Below are positions 17,215 to 26,409 of a stretch of DNA of 64,000 nt, in pieces; position 1 is the first letter of the stretch, and the number at the start of each line of letters is the position of its first letter. The notes beneath the pieces were generated by a model. That model was not told where the DNA came from. It saw only the letters and a program-made list of their open reading frames with translations, and did no database searches. Made by a program: the position numbers and the translations under genes. The DNA is from CATOSP01 sp965237775 (lineage in GTDB: Bacteria > Chloroflexota > Dehalococcoidia > Lucifugimonadales > UBA3495): the NCBI GenBank assembly GCA_965237775.1, contig OZ250155.1:434001-498000 (forward strand). The letters are read 5' to 3'.

Positions 17215-19716
17215 GTGAGTGAAGTTACCTGCCCCAATTGCCAGCGGGTAAACCGGGCTTCCAACGCCTTCTGTACCGGATGCGGCACCGGATTAACGAC
17301 CGGCGAGGTCCCGGCCGGCGAAATGCAAGGCGACGCTGCTGCAGAGCGGCAGATGCAAGAGTTTCGCGCCGAGATTGCCGCCGTCAGAAACCAACTCCGT
17401 GACACCGGAACCCTACTCAACCACCTTCAGACACGCATCTTCCAACTCGAACGCGGACTGAGCGCGCCCGTCCAACCCCTTACCACTGTAGACGACGTTC
17501 GACCCGATACGCCAGACCTCCAAACAGAGACTGGAAGTTCTCAGGCGAGTGAGTCCCCGGTACGGGAACCCGCATCCCACGAGCCCCTCTCCCCTCGGTT
17601 GTCGGAATACGACGCTCTCGAGCCCGTGACCGCGAGCGCCAGCCAAGCTCCCCCGCCAATCCCTCCCGGCCCGAGTGCGGGCGGTGGCGGCGCAGGGGAG
17701 AGTTTACGTCCTGCCGGGTTCACCATCGACTGGGAGCAAATCTTAGGAAGGAATTGGTTCGCCATCATCGGGGCTGTGACCTTGGTGCTGGGGATCGGAT
17801 TCTTCCTCAAGCTGGCCTTCGACAACAATTGGATTGGCGATACCGGCAGGGTGGTCTTGGGTGTCGTCCTGGGACTCGCCTTGCTGGGTATCGGCGAATT
17901 CGCCCGACGCCGCGTTCCCATCTGGTCCCAGCCCGTAACCGCGGGCGGGGCCGCGATTCTCTACCTGTCCATCTACGCGGCGTTCGGCCTATACCAACTC
18001 ATCCGCCCCGATGTTGCGTTCTTGTTCCTGGCGATGGTCGTCGCGTTGGCGGGACTATTGGCCCTGCGGTACGAGTCAATCGTGATTGCGGTCCTCGGGA
18101 TCGTTGGGGCATTCCTCGCGCCGGTTCTTCTTGGGCCGAGCCTTCCCGACGTCAGGTTGGTGCTGCTTTATATCCTAGTGGTCGACCTGGGGGTCCTGGG
18201 GGTCTCAACTTTTCGAAATTGGCGCTGGTTCACCATGCTGGCATGGGTCGGATCATACGGCCTATTCGTCTACTGGTTGGCCCGATTCCCTGGCTTCGAT
18301 GCCATCCTGATACAGCTTGCCCTTACCGGCGTTTTTGTGATATTCGCCGGGGCTTCCACCCTGTTCCATATCCTGTGGAGGCGCGTCCCCGGCCCCCTGG
18401 ACATGGGCCTCATGGCCATCAACGGCGCGGCCTTCTTTGCTCTCACGGTGGCCATCATGCGGCGGGACTACGAAATATGGTTCGGACTGATCTCGCTCGC
18501 GTTGGCCCTGTTCTACGGGTTAATAGCCTTGGCGGCGATCAAACGCTCCGGAGCCCACCCCCACGTAGCCTTGATCGCGCTCCCCATGGCTCTGGTGTTC
18601 CTGACTGTTGCCATGCCCCTGCAGCTAAGCGGCGTATGGGTAACGGTCGCCTGGGCTGCCCAGGGAACCATCTTGGTGTGGGTGGGATTCCTCCTCGATC
18701 GATGGCAGATGCGCCCCTTCGGGCTGGGCGTCTTGGCGTTGGCGGTGGGACACCTGCTGGTGTTCGATTCTTGGGTGGAACTGGAAGGATTCACTCCCCT
18801 CCTGAACGACCGGTTCCCGGTGTTCCTTGCGGTCATCGCCGCGTTTTACGTCTCCGGGTACCTGTTCTGGCGAAACCGGGAATCATGGAAGACATGGGAG
18901 CCGCCGACCGTCCCGGTCCTATTGACCGTGGCCAATCTGCTGACCGTCGGGCTGCTCAGCCTGGAAGTCATCGGTTACTTCGGCAACCAGGCAGTCGAAG
19001 CAGGGAACAATCCGGGTGAGCGGAGCGCGGTTAACGGCACTCTCTTAACATTGACGGCCATGTGGGCGATATATGGCTTCATACTCCTGGGTGTCGGGAT
19101 GGTTTTCCGTTCGTTCCAGGCGAGGTGGGGCGGCCTTGCCCTGATGGGGCTGGTGGTGGCGAAGCTTCTCGTGTTCGACACGCCGTGGGTGCGCCTGGAA
19201 CCAACTACCTACGTCCCATTCCTCAACGTGCAATTCCTGACCTTCGTCATAGTTTTGGCGCTCCTGTCGGCGGCGGCATGCTGGACGCGTCTCTGGAGAG
19301 ATGACCTGCCGGGCACCGAGGCGCACACTTTTATTGCCTTGCTAATCGTGGCCAACGTGGTTGCCGTGTGGTCGTTAAGCCTGGAGGTCATCCATTATTT
19401 CGACTACACCACGTTTGCGGCTTCAGTGGACTATGTCAGCGGCAAGCATCTCTCGCTGACTGTCCTGTGGGCAGTGTACGCAATCGGAGTCATCGGAGTG
19501 GGCATTGCTACCCGGTCCAGCAAGATCAGGTTGGGTGGAATGGCGTTTCTCGCGGTACCAGTGATCAAGCTGTTCGTGTTCGATGTGTTCCTGCTGGAAC
19601 TGGGCTATAGAGTGGCGGCTTTCATAACCCTGGGTGTCCTGTTGCTGGGCACGGGTCTGGCGTACCAGGGTTATAGTCAAGCGATGAGAGGATTCCTTTT
19701 TGGCCGGCGGTCTTAG
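17215..19716 (+). CDS. DUF2339 polytopic membrane protein with N-terminal zinc ribbon
   Basis: 833 residues. The N-terminus has a zinc-ribbon pattern (CPNCQ ... CTGCG), then a coiled-coil (residues about 40-85) and a Pro-rich linker. More than twenty hydrophobic segments follow, starting with WEQILGRNWFAIIGAVTLVL, the DUF2339 hallmark. GTG at 17215 is preferred because GAGGGG (17203-17208) sits 6 bases upstream; TTG at 17209 would abut it. It overlaps the DUF3999 gene, its usual partner in bacteria. Function unknown, possibly cell-envelope related. Confidence 0.9.
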   Translation: MSEVTCPNCQRVNRASNAFCTGCGTGLTTGEVPAGEMQGDAAAERQMQEFRAEIAAVRNQLRDTGTLLNHLQTRIFQLERGLSAPVQPLTTVDDVRPDTPDLQTETGSSQASESPVREPASHEPLSPRLSEYDALEPVTASASQAPPPIPPGPSAGGGGAGESLRPAGFTIDWEQILGRNWFAIIGAVTLVLGIGFFLKLAFDNNWIGDTGRVVLGVVLGLALLGIGEFARRRVPIWSQPVTAGGAAILYLSIYAAFGLYQLIRPDVAFLFLAMVVALAGLLALRYESIVIAVLGIVGAFLAPVLLGPSLPDVRLVLLYILVVDLGVLGVSTFRNWRWFTMLAWVGSYGLFVYWLARFPGFDAILIQLALTGVFVIFAGASTLFHILWRRVPGPLDMGLMAINGAAFFALTVAIMRRDYEIWFGLISLALALFYGLIALAAIKRSGAHPHVALIALPMALVFLTVAMPLQLSGVWVTVAWAAQGTILVWVGFLLDRWQMRPFGLGVLALAVGHLLVFDSWVELEGFTPLLNDRFPVFLAVIAAFYVSGYLFWRNRESWKTWEPPTVPVLLTVANLLTVGLLSLEVIGYFGNQAVEAGNNPGERSAVNGTLLTLTAMWAIYGFILLGVGMVFRSFQARWGGLALMGLVVAKLLVFDTPWVRLEPTTYVPFLNVQFLTFVIVLALLSAAACWTRLWRDDLPGTEAHTFIALLIVANVVAVWSLSLEVIHYFDYTTFAASVDYVSGKHLSLTVLWAVYAIGVIGVGIATRSSKIRLGGMAFLAVPVIKLFVFDVFLLELGYRVAAFITLGVLLLGTGLAYQGYSQAMRGFLFGRRS

Positions 19717-21034
19717 AAAGATGGCCGTCCGGCTCGCATTGGCCTCGGCGGTCGTCGTGACGGTGGTCCTAACCGCGCTTCCGGCGTTGGCCAGCATCAT
19801 GGAAGGGGAATGGCCCTTCTATAAGCCGGTGGAGCTACCGGGTAGCCTTACCGGCACAGGCCTCGTAGAGGTTGAAATGGACCGCGAAGTGTACGCCCAT
19901 GCGTCTCCGGGCCTCGGAGATATCCGTGTTACGGAGCAGGATGGAGGGCGGGAAATCCCTTACAAGATGTTGGTGGAATCTGGAGACCACCGTCGTTCGG
20001 CAGTCGCCGTAAAGATGCGGGACCTCGGGCATGTCGTGGGACTACACACCAGTTTCATTCTCGACCTGGAATCCGAAGGTACGCTACACAACGAATTGGA
20101 AATTCAAACCTCGTCCGCCAATTTCCAGAGGCGCGTTGAGATAGCTGGCAGCGACGACGAAAAGACCTGGCGCATCTTGAAACAGGATGGCTCCATCTTC
20201 GCCTTCACCATAAGGGAACGACACTTCACGACCCGGGACACCAGGGTGACGTATCCCGCCAGCACTGCACGGTTCTTGAGGGTCCGAGTCCTTGACGATG
20301 GCGAAGAACCTCTGACCATTCAGGGCGGCGTGGTCTTCTTTGCCCGGCAACTCGAGCCCCGGCGCGCTGAAATTCCCCTGCTTATCACCGGGCGGGAAGA
20401 GGACGCGCTGAACAAACGGACCGTGCTGAACCTGGATGTGGGCAGCGCCGGGTCCCCGTCCAATAGAATTAGCCTGGAGACTCCGCGAAGGAACTTTTAC
20501 CGCCAGGTGTCACTGAAAGGCAGCTACGACAGCCTGAACTGGTTTACGGTACAGACCGCAGAGTCAATCTTCGACTTCGATACGCCAAAATTTGTCGGAA
20601 ACGATCTGACAATACGGTTCGGGGAGTCGAGGTACAGGTATTACCGGCTCACGATTCAGAATGAAGACAACCCTCCTCTGCCCGTGGACGGTGCTCGGGC
20701 TAGCGGATTTTTGAGGAAGCTGATCTTTTCAGCCGAAGCCGGGAAACCGTACCGGCTGTACTACGGACACCCGGAGTCGGTCGCGCCGTCCTATGAGTTG
20801 GAGCGAATATTCCCCTACCTGGTAACGGAGGACCTGCCGGTCGCCCGGTTGGGTGTCCACACCCTGAACCCGGCTTTCACAGTGCCCGAGACACCGCCGG
20901 TGCCCTTCACCGAACGCTACCCCTGGCTGTTGCCTACGGTCGTAGCGATCGCGGCCCTGGTCATTGGGGTGTTCTTGGCCACTTTGGTCCGGCAACTGGG
21001 GAGCAATCTACGCCCGCCGGAGGCTGCGGAGTAA
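19700..21034 (+). CDS. DUF3999 family secreted/membrane-anchored protein
   Basis: 444 residues. The N-terminus has a signal peptide (basic MAGGLRKMAVR, hydrophobic core, cleavage near ALPALAS). The middle is beta-rich and suggests a periplasmic or external sandwich domain. A single membrane helix near the C-terminus (LLPTVVAIAALVIGVFLATL) leaves a short cytoplasmic tail. The TTG at 19700 is supported by GAGAGGA 7 bases upstream. The 17-bp overlap with DUF2339 implies translational coupling and joint function. Confidence 0.85.
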   Translation: MAGGLRKMAVRLALASAVVVTVVLTALPALASIMEGEWPFYKPVELPGSLTGTGLVEVEMDREVYAHASPGLGDIRVTEQDGGREIPYKMLVESGDHRRSAVAVKMRDLGHVVGLHTSFILDLESEGTLHNELEIQTSSANFQRRVEIAGSDDEKTWRILKQDGSIFAFTIRERHFTTRDTRVTYPASTARFLRVRVLDDGEEPLTIQGGVVFFARQLEPRRAEIPLLITGREEDALNKRTVLNLDVGSAGSPSNRISLETPRRNFYRQVSLKGSYDSLNWFTVQTAESIFDFDTPKFVGNDLTIRFGESRYRYYRLTIQNEDNPPLPVDGARASGFLRKLIFSAEAGKPYRLYYGHPESVAPSYELERIFPYLVTEDLPVARLGVHTLNPAFTVPETPPVPFTERYPWLLPTVVAIAALVIGVFLATLVRQLGSNLRPPEAAE

Positions 21035-21067
21035 GGCGAGGGAAAGCTCGCCAAACCGTACGCTCGA

Positions 21068-21898
21068 CTAGGCGCCCAACAGGTACGTGGCAGAATCCTC
21101 GCTGACGCGGCCCTCTTCCCTTAGCTTTTCAAGATGGGTGCGAGTGTTGCGCGCCGCGCCCCCGCGTAGATTCTTGCGCAGGTTGCGAGGATAGACGTGG
21201 CGAACTATGTCGTCGACGGAATTCGCTCCAGCTTCCAACGCCGCCACGACCTGGTTTTCCCTGTCTTGCCGGTGGTTTAGGTACCACTCGATACGTGCAG
21301 TCCCGTTATGGATAGTCTGCCCGTGACCGGGGCAGATCATGGCGGGGCGCTGCCTGGCAAGAAGCTCAAGGGATGACATGTACTGCTTGAGGTTGCGTAC
21401 GCTGGAGGACGAATTTCCCAGGATAGTATCTCCGCTGAACAGGACTTTCTCGCCGCTCATGTAATAGCAAATGTGGTCGTCCTCGTGGCCTGGAGTGAAC
21501 AGTGCCCGCAGGCCCATGCCGCCCCCGGTCCGCACCACCTCACGTGACCGGAGGGGGACGACGCAGCCTTCCCCCAGCCGGTGAGTGAGCGTTGGCTCCA
21601 GCTTGGGATGACATCGCACCGGGCAGGACAGCACGTCCTGTATCCGGTCCAACCCGCCGATGTGGTCGCCGTGGCCGTGAGTAATCATGATCGAGGACAT
21701 GCGCGGCCTTCCCAGTTCCTCGTAATAGTCGAGGATCTGCCGGGTCCAGTGGCGGTAGGGCTCACCCGTATCAACCATCACCATGTGGTCGTTGGGGTCT
21801 CCCACGAAGTATATCTGTGTGCCGCCGGGGTGCATGGCGCCGAAGGTGTTCTGGTCTTCAATGATGTGCGTGCTGAATAGGTGGGGGCTAATCTGCAT
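21068..21898 (-). CDS. MBL-fold metallo-hydrolase
   Basis: 276 residues. The metal-binding signature THGHGDHIGG (H74, H76, D78, H79) is followed by a TPGHEDDH histidine, SGDTILG and a CPGHG-type C-terminal His. The tail (residues about 215-276) is a helical domain like that of LACTB2/hydroxyacylglutathione-hydrolase relatives. It is likely a hydrolase of esters, thioesters or RNA; the substrate is unknown. It is convergent with the DUF3999 gene 33 bp away, with a short GGCGAG/CTCGCC hairpin between them. Confidence 0.88.
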   Translation of the reverse strand: MQISPHLFSTHIIEDQNTFGAMHPGGTQIYFVGDPNDHMVMVDTGEPYRHWTRQILDYYEELGRPRMSSIMITHGHGDHIGGLDRIQDVLSCPVRCHPKLEPTLTHRLGEGCVVPLRSREVVRTGGGMGLRALFTPGHEDDHICYYMSGEKVLFSGDTILGNSSSSVRNLKQYMSSLELLARQRPAMICPGHGQTIHNGTARIEWYLNHRQDRENQVVAALEAGANSVDDIVRHVYPRNLRKNLRGGAARNTRTHLEKLREEGRVSEDSATYLLGA

Positions 21899-22007
21899 CG
21901 TTCGCCTCCATGGGGAAACCGCCGACAGCCATCGAAACGGCGGAAGGCGGCAATTCGGCTGGGGACAGTCTCGGGCCGGTCAACTCGGTCGCCGGAGTTG
22001 TCGAGAC

Positions 22008-22340
22008 CTAGTCGGGCAAAGGCAAAAGCACCGACGTGTGATCTGTCACGTAGCGGGTGGTGTGGCCGTGGCCGGTAACGTCTTCGATGAGGCGCACGTC
22101 GCCAGCGCCAAAGCGGTGGACGGTCCCGTCGCCCAGGCCAATCTCCAGGTCTCCCGAGAGAGTGATCATCCAGCGCCGGTTCGGGGCCTGGTGAAAGTCC
22201 ATGAAGCGGCCTCCCGCGTTGTGCTGGACCTGCACGCCTTTCACCGACTGCATCTCGGTCAGCTCAGGGTGGCCTGACAGGGGCAGTTCCTCGATGTGGG
22301 TCTCATTGTCATCGCCGGTATACATCCGATAGATAGCCAT
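22008..22340 (-). CDS. Small cupin-like protein
   Basis: 110 residues from the ATG at 22340, which has GGAGG 8 bases upstream. The beta-strand pattern includes RWMITLSGDLEIGLGDGT and FGAGDVRLIEDVTGHGHTT, typical of a single cupin barrel in which the usual His/Glu metal ligands are only partly kept. It lies downstream of no obvious partner and divergent from the DUF1800 operon. Function unknown. Confidence 0.75.
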   Translation of the reverse strand: MAIYRMYTGDDNETHIEELPLSGHPELTEMQSVKGVQVQHNAGGRFMDFHQAPNRRWMITLSGDLEIGLGDGTVHRFGAGDVRLIEDVTGHGHTTRYVTDHTSVLLPLPD

Positions 22341-22434
22341 CTTTCCAGTCCTCCTTATTCTCACTCTCCCCGGGGAAAATGTTGGGGTGGAGGTCAACGA
22401 TTCCTCCCTGGGCGTCTTTCCCGCCCAGTTTGTG

Positions 22435-22463
22435 TTGACACTCCCAAGCGTGAGGGATATGAT
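22435..22463 (+). promoter_or_regulatory. Near-consensus sigma-70 promoter of the DUF1800 operon
   Basis: A perfect -35 TTGACA (22435-22440), a 17-bp spacer and -10 TATGAT (22458-22463). The predicted start near 22470 leaves a leader of about 150 bases before the DUF1800 gene. This is one of the two strongest promoters visible in the window. Confidence 0.82.
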
Positions 22464-22619
22464 CTTATCACCTTGTAACCGTTGTTACGAAAGAGTGGCG
22501 CTCGAGGCGTGGGAACTGCGTTTCCAGGCGTAAGCAGCGCTACTTTGTCGTATCTTCGAAGGAGCGGGGAAATTCCATCCCGCCCACGTAGTTTAAGACC
22601 AAAAAACTAGGAGGAGAAG

Positions 22620-24044
22620 ATGGCTGACCAAGATGTCGGGCTGATGGCCCACTTGATGCGACGAGCCGCTTTCGGGGCGAGCCGAGACGAGATCGAAGCC
22701 AGGGTGGCCCGGGGATACGACCGGACGGTGGAAGAACTTCTAAACCCCCAGGACCAACCGGACGTCGAGCACGACCTTATGCTCCGAATGCACCCCTCGT
22801 ACTACCAGGCTGGGGCCATCGAGGTCAACGTGCAGTCCTGGATATACCGGATGATCAATACCCCCAGGCAGCTCGAGGAGAAGATGGCCCTCTTCTGGCA
22901 CATGATCTTCTGCGCCGGCCACAGCAAGATCGACAGTGGCTTTGAAATGGGCGCGATGGTCGAGATGTTCCGCGAGTCGGGGATGGGCAACTTCCGGGAC
23001 CTGCTCTACAAGCTGTCCACCAGTCCCGGCATGATCTACTACCTGGATAACTCCGAGAGCCACAAGGTAGCCCTCAACGAGAACTACGGCCGGGAATTGC
23101 TCGAGCTATTCTCCCTGGGCGTTGGCAAGGACGGGGGGTTCAACTACTCCGAGGACGACGTCAAGGCTTGCGCCCGGGCGTTCACCGGTTGGAACATCGC
23201 CCCGGCTCACCCGCCCTTCCCCTATGGCAGGAGCCCTTGGGAGTTCCGGTTCGACCCAGCCGACCACGATGAGACCGAGAAGACATTCCTGGGCGAGACC
23301 GGCCCCTGGAACGGCGACGACATTCTGGACCTTATCTCCAAGCAGCCGGCCACCGCCCGCTTCATCGCGAGGCACCTATGCAACTTCTTCCTGGCTGACG
23401 AGCCCCAGATCCCTGCCTGGCGCTTGACCCCGCCTCGCGACCAAGGGCTGATCGACGCCTTGGAGAAGGCGTATTTCGACTCCGGCTACAACATCACCGC
23501 CATGCTGCGGGTGTTGTTCACCTCCGATTCCTTCAAGTCTGAGGACGTCCGCTACGCCAAGGTGAAGAGCCCGGCTGAGGTCGTCGCAAGCACCCTTCGC
23601 ATGGTCCAGGAGCACCAGGAGATCAAGCCCGGACTGTTCGAGCTGTCCCAGGAGCCCAAGTACATGGGCATGGATCTGATGAATCCCCCCACTGTTGAGG
23701 GTTGGCACACCGGCCGCGAGTGGATCGACAGCGGCACGCTGGTCGAGCGGATTAATTTCGCCTCCGAGTGGCTGGGGAACACCGAGACCCCCGGCGTTAG
23801 GTCGTTGGTTGCCCGCCTGATGGCCAGGGACGAAGCTCAGTCTCCAGAGGGGTTCGTCGACGGCTGTTTGGACCTGATCGGTCCCATCACGTTAGACAAC
23901 GCCACCCGCGACGAGTTGATCGACCACGTCGGCAAGAGCGGAGCCCTCTTGAGGAGTTCCGGAGCCGAGCAGGCCGACTTCACCCGCCGCACCGGCGAGA
24001 TGTTCCAGATGATCGCCTCGACCGCCGAATTCCAGTTCGAATAG
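22620..24044 (+). CDS. DUF1800 family protein without signal peptide
   Basis: 474 residues. DUF1800 features: HLMRRAAFGASRDEIEARV at the N-terminus, WIYRMINTPRQLEEKMALFWHMIF, NENYGRELLELFSLGV and CARAFTGW. A strong AGGAGGAGAAG site precedes the ATG. Most DUF1800 proteins are exported by Tat or Sec; this one begins directly with the domain. It is the first gene of an operon with DUF1501 and NHL proteins. The biochemical role of the family is not established. Confidence 0.92.
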   Translation: MADQDVGLMAHLMRRAAFGASRDEIEARVARGYDRTVEELLNPQDQPDVEHDLMLRMHPSYYQAGAIEVNVQSWIYRMINTPRQLEEKMALFWHMIFCAGHSKIDSGFEMGAMVEMFRESGMGNFRDLLYKLSTSPGMIYYLDNSESHKVALNENYGRELLELFSLGVGKDGGFNYSEDDVKACARAFTGWNIAPAHPPFPYGRSPWEFRFDPADHDETEKTFLGETGPWNGDDILDLISKQPATARFIARHLCNFFLADEPQIPAWRLTPPRDQGLIDALEKAYFDSGYNITAMLRVLFTSDSFKSEDVRYAKVKSPAEVVASTLRMVQEHQEIKPGLFELSQEPKYMGMDLMNPPTVEGWHTGREWIDSGTLVERINFASEWLGNTETPGVRSLVARLMARDEAQSPEGFVDGCLDLIGPITLDNATRDELIDHVGKSGALLRSSGAEQADFTRRTGEMFQMIASTAEFQFE

Positions 24045-24078
24045 AGATACTCAAGCCCAAATTTAAGGAGGAAGTAAG

Positions 24079-25215
24079 ATGGTTTCTACCAGCAAAGACC
24101 CGGTCTTCGCGGTGCTGTCCCTCTCCGGTGGAAACGACGGGCTGAACACCGTGATTCCCCGGACCAACGGACTGTACCGGGACTACCGGCCCAGTCTTTC
24201 CATTGCCGAAAACCAGATCATCCCTATCAACGACGAGTTGGGTTTCCACCCGGCCATGGCGCCCTTGAAGAGGTTCTGGGACGAAGGCAAGCTGGCAGTC
24301 TTCCTGGGAATCGGCTACCCCAACGCCAGCTACTCCCACTTCCGATCCATGGACATTTGGCATACCTGCGAGCCGGATACCCAGGGCGCCGAAGGTTGGC
24401 TGGGCCGGGCGATCAAAGAGATGGACCCCAACAGTGAGAACGTATTGACCGGGGTCAACTTCGGGCGCGGTCTACCCCGCGCGCTGGCCAAGGACGGGGT
24501 TCCCGTCGCCTCCGTAGGCGACCTGGAGACCTACGGCCTGCTGACCGGTATCGATGGTGAAGACCAACGCTCAGAGGCCCTCGACGTCTTCGGCCGCATG
24601 TACTCCCCCGCCATCGGCAGGGGCGCCGTCATGGACTACATCAAGGCGACCGGCACCGACGCCCTCAAGGGCGCAGACATACTGGCTACCGCGCCGCAGA
24701 TGTACAGCTCCGATGTCGAGTACTCCAACAGTGTGGTCGGGCAGTACATGAAGAACATCGCCCAGACCCACCTGGCCGGTTTCGGCACCCGCATCCTGTA
24801 CACGACCTCTCCGTACAACGGCTTTGACACGCACGCCAACCAGGCCGCACTGCACGCCGGCCTGTGGGGCGATGTGTCCAACACCGTGGAGACTTTCTTC
24901 TCAGACCTTCGTAGCCACGATGCCAGCGACAATGTCACCCTGTTCCTGTTCACCGAGTTCGGCCGCCGCATCGCCGATAACGGCTCCGGCACCGACCACG
25001 GCGCGGGTGGAGTCGCCTTCGCAGTGGGCGAGCACGTCAAGGGAGGCGTTTACGGCGCGTATCCCTCTTTGGAGCCAGGACAGCAAGAAGAGGGCGGAAA
25101 CCTGAAGTTCAACTTGGACTTCCGTTCCGTCTACACCGACATTCTGGAGAACTGGCTGAAATTGGAAGCGGCTCCTATCGTAGGAGGCAACTTCGAGAAG
25201 CCGGGATTCCTCTAG
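24079..25215 (+). CDS. DUF1501 (sulfatase-like fold) family protein without signal peptide
   Basis: 378 residues. Family motifs: FAVLSLSGGNDGLNTVIP near the N-terminus, FHPAMAPLKRFWDEGKLAVF, YPNASYSHFRSMDIWHT and TEFGRRIADNGSGTDHGAGG. The gene follows DUF1800 by 34 bp with its own AAGGAGG site. DUF1501 proteins usually carry a Tat leader, which is absent here, so a cytoplasmic location is inferred. The DUF1800-DUF1501 pair is widely conserved but uncharacterised. Confidence 0.92.
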   Translation: MVSTSKDPVFAVLSLSGGNDGLNTVIPRTNGLYRDYRPSLSIAENQIIPINDELGFHPAMAPLKRFWDEGKLAVFLGIGYPNASYSHFRSMDIWHTCEPDTQGAEGWLGRAIKEMDPNSENVLTGVNFGRGLPRALAKDGVPVASVGDLETYGLLTGIDGEDQRSEALDVFGRMYSPAIGRGAVMDYIKATGTDALKGADILATAPQMYSSDVEYSNSVVGQYMKNIAQTHLAGFGTRILYTTSPYNGFDTHANQAALHAGLWGDVSNTVETFFSDLRSHDASDNVTLFLFTEFGRRIADNGSGTDHGAGGVAFAVGEHVKGGVYGAYPSLEPGQQEEGGNLKFNLDFRSVYTDILENWLKLEAAPIVGGNFEKPGFL

Positions 25216-25243
25216 GCCGACGCCCTAAGACCAACTTGAAAGC

Positions 25244-25286
25244 AGGGGGTTGCTTCTCAGTGGGATGCGGATACGAGCAACCCCTT
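25244..25286 (+). promoter_or_regulatory. Intercistronic hairpin between DUF1501 and NHL genes
   Basis: AGGGGGTTGCT pairs with AGCAACCCCTT (11-bp stem with one G-T pair) around a 21-base loop. There is no U-run after it, so it is more likely an mRNA-processing or stability element, or a weak attenuator, than a terminator. Confidence 0.5.
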
Positions 25287-25312
25287 AGCGGAATGCCAGG
25301 GAGGTAAGATTA

Positions 25313-26314
25313 ATGAGCACCCATTTCTTCGGGCTTTCCGACCGCATGTTCGCCTACAGCCATTCGATTGGCCGCAACGAGTTCGCCGGTACCGGCTTCA
25401 GGAACCCGGTGGACATGGCGGTGGGTGAAGACAACGTCGTTTATGTAATCAACCGGTCCTACGAGAACCGGCCGGACGGTACGCGGATCAGCGTGGTAAC
25501 CATGGACGAGGAGTACATCTCCGAGTTTGGCGCCTATGGTGAAGGCAACGGCGAGTTCGTTTGGCCCACCTCCATCGCAATCGACAGCCAGGGCAACGTA
25601 TACGTCGCGGACGAATGGCTCAACCGGATCTCTATCTTCAACGGCGACGGCGAGTTCCTCCGTAGCTGGGGCAAGACCGGCGCCGGCAAGGGCGAAATGG
25701 ACCGCCCGGCAGGCATCGCGATCAACGGCGACGTGATGTTCGTCAGCGATAGCCGGAACCACCGGATTCAAAAGTTCACCCTCAATGGCGACTTTCTAGG
25801 CCAATTCGGCAGCTTCGGTTCCGGGAATGGCGAGTTGAACATGCCCTGGGGCATCGGAGTCGACAAGGACGGCAACGTCTACGTCGCCGACTGGCGCAAC
25901 GACCGGGTCCAGGAGTTCAGCGCTGACGGCGAGTGGCGAGCCACCTTCGGCCAGCCCGGCACGGGCGTGGGCCAGTTCAACCGCCCCAACAGCGTGTGCG
26001 TGGACGCGGATGGCGACATCTACGTGGCTGACTGGCTAAACAACCGGGTACAGGTACTGAGCCCCGAGGGGCGCTTCGTCACCGAACTCAAGGGCGACCA
26101 CACCCTGTCTCAATGGGGCCGGGATAAGTTGCTCTCCAACCCGGACATGGTCCGCCAGAGGGCTCTGGCAATGGCAGCCAACCCGGGGTACGAGAAAGAG
26201 CTAACTCACCCCTGCGCGGTCAAGGTAGACCAGCAGGGACGCATCGGGATTCTGGACCATACCAGGGGACGCATCCAGGTCTACTCCAAGTCCAACGACC
26301 CTGTACTGGTCTAA
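25313..26314 (+). CDS. NHL-repeat beta-propeller protein
   Basis: 333 residues built of five or six NHL repeats of the form GNVYVADxxNxRxxxF..GE (for example GNVYVADEWLNRISIFNGDG, MFVSDSRNHRIQKF, GNVYVADWRNDRVQEF, GDIYVADWLNNRVQVL). Such propellers bind proteins, RNA or small ligands; some are lyases (PAL). No signal peptide or catalytic pattern is visible. It is the third gene of the DUF1800 operon and ends at a strong terminator. Confidence 0.9.
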   Translation: MSTHFFGLSDRMFAYSHSIGRNEFAGTGFRNPVDMAVGEDNVVYVINRSYENRPDGTRISVVTMDEEYISEFGAYGEGNGEFVWPTSIAIDSQGNVYVADEWLNRISIFNGDGEFLRSWGKTGAGKGEMDRPAGIAINGDVMFVSDSRNHRIQKFTLNGDFLGQFGSFGSGNGELNMPWGIGVDKDGNVYVADWRNDRVQEFSADGEWRATFGQPGTGVGQFNRPNSVCVDADGDIYVADWLNNRVQVLSPEGRFVTELKGDHTLSQWGRDKLLSNPDMVRQRALAMAANPGYEKELTHPCAVKVDQQGRIGILDHTRGRIQVYSKSNDPVLV

Positions 26315-26341
26315 CCCAGCCCCGGGCCAACCCAGACACAA

Positions 26342-26379
26342 AATCGCCGGAGCGGACTACCGCTCCGGCGATTACTTTT
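26342..26379 (+). terminator. Strong intrinsic terminator after the NHL gene
   Basis: A perfect 14-bp stem (AATCGCCGGAGCGG with its complement), a 4-base loop ACTA, then ACTTTT. It closes the DUF1800-DUF1501-NHL operon. It faces the end of a minus-strand gene and may act in both directions. Confidence 0.88.
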
Positions 26380-26409
26380 CACGGACAAGACGGGGCGGAA
26401 CTGGCCGGT

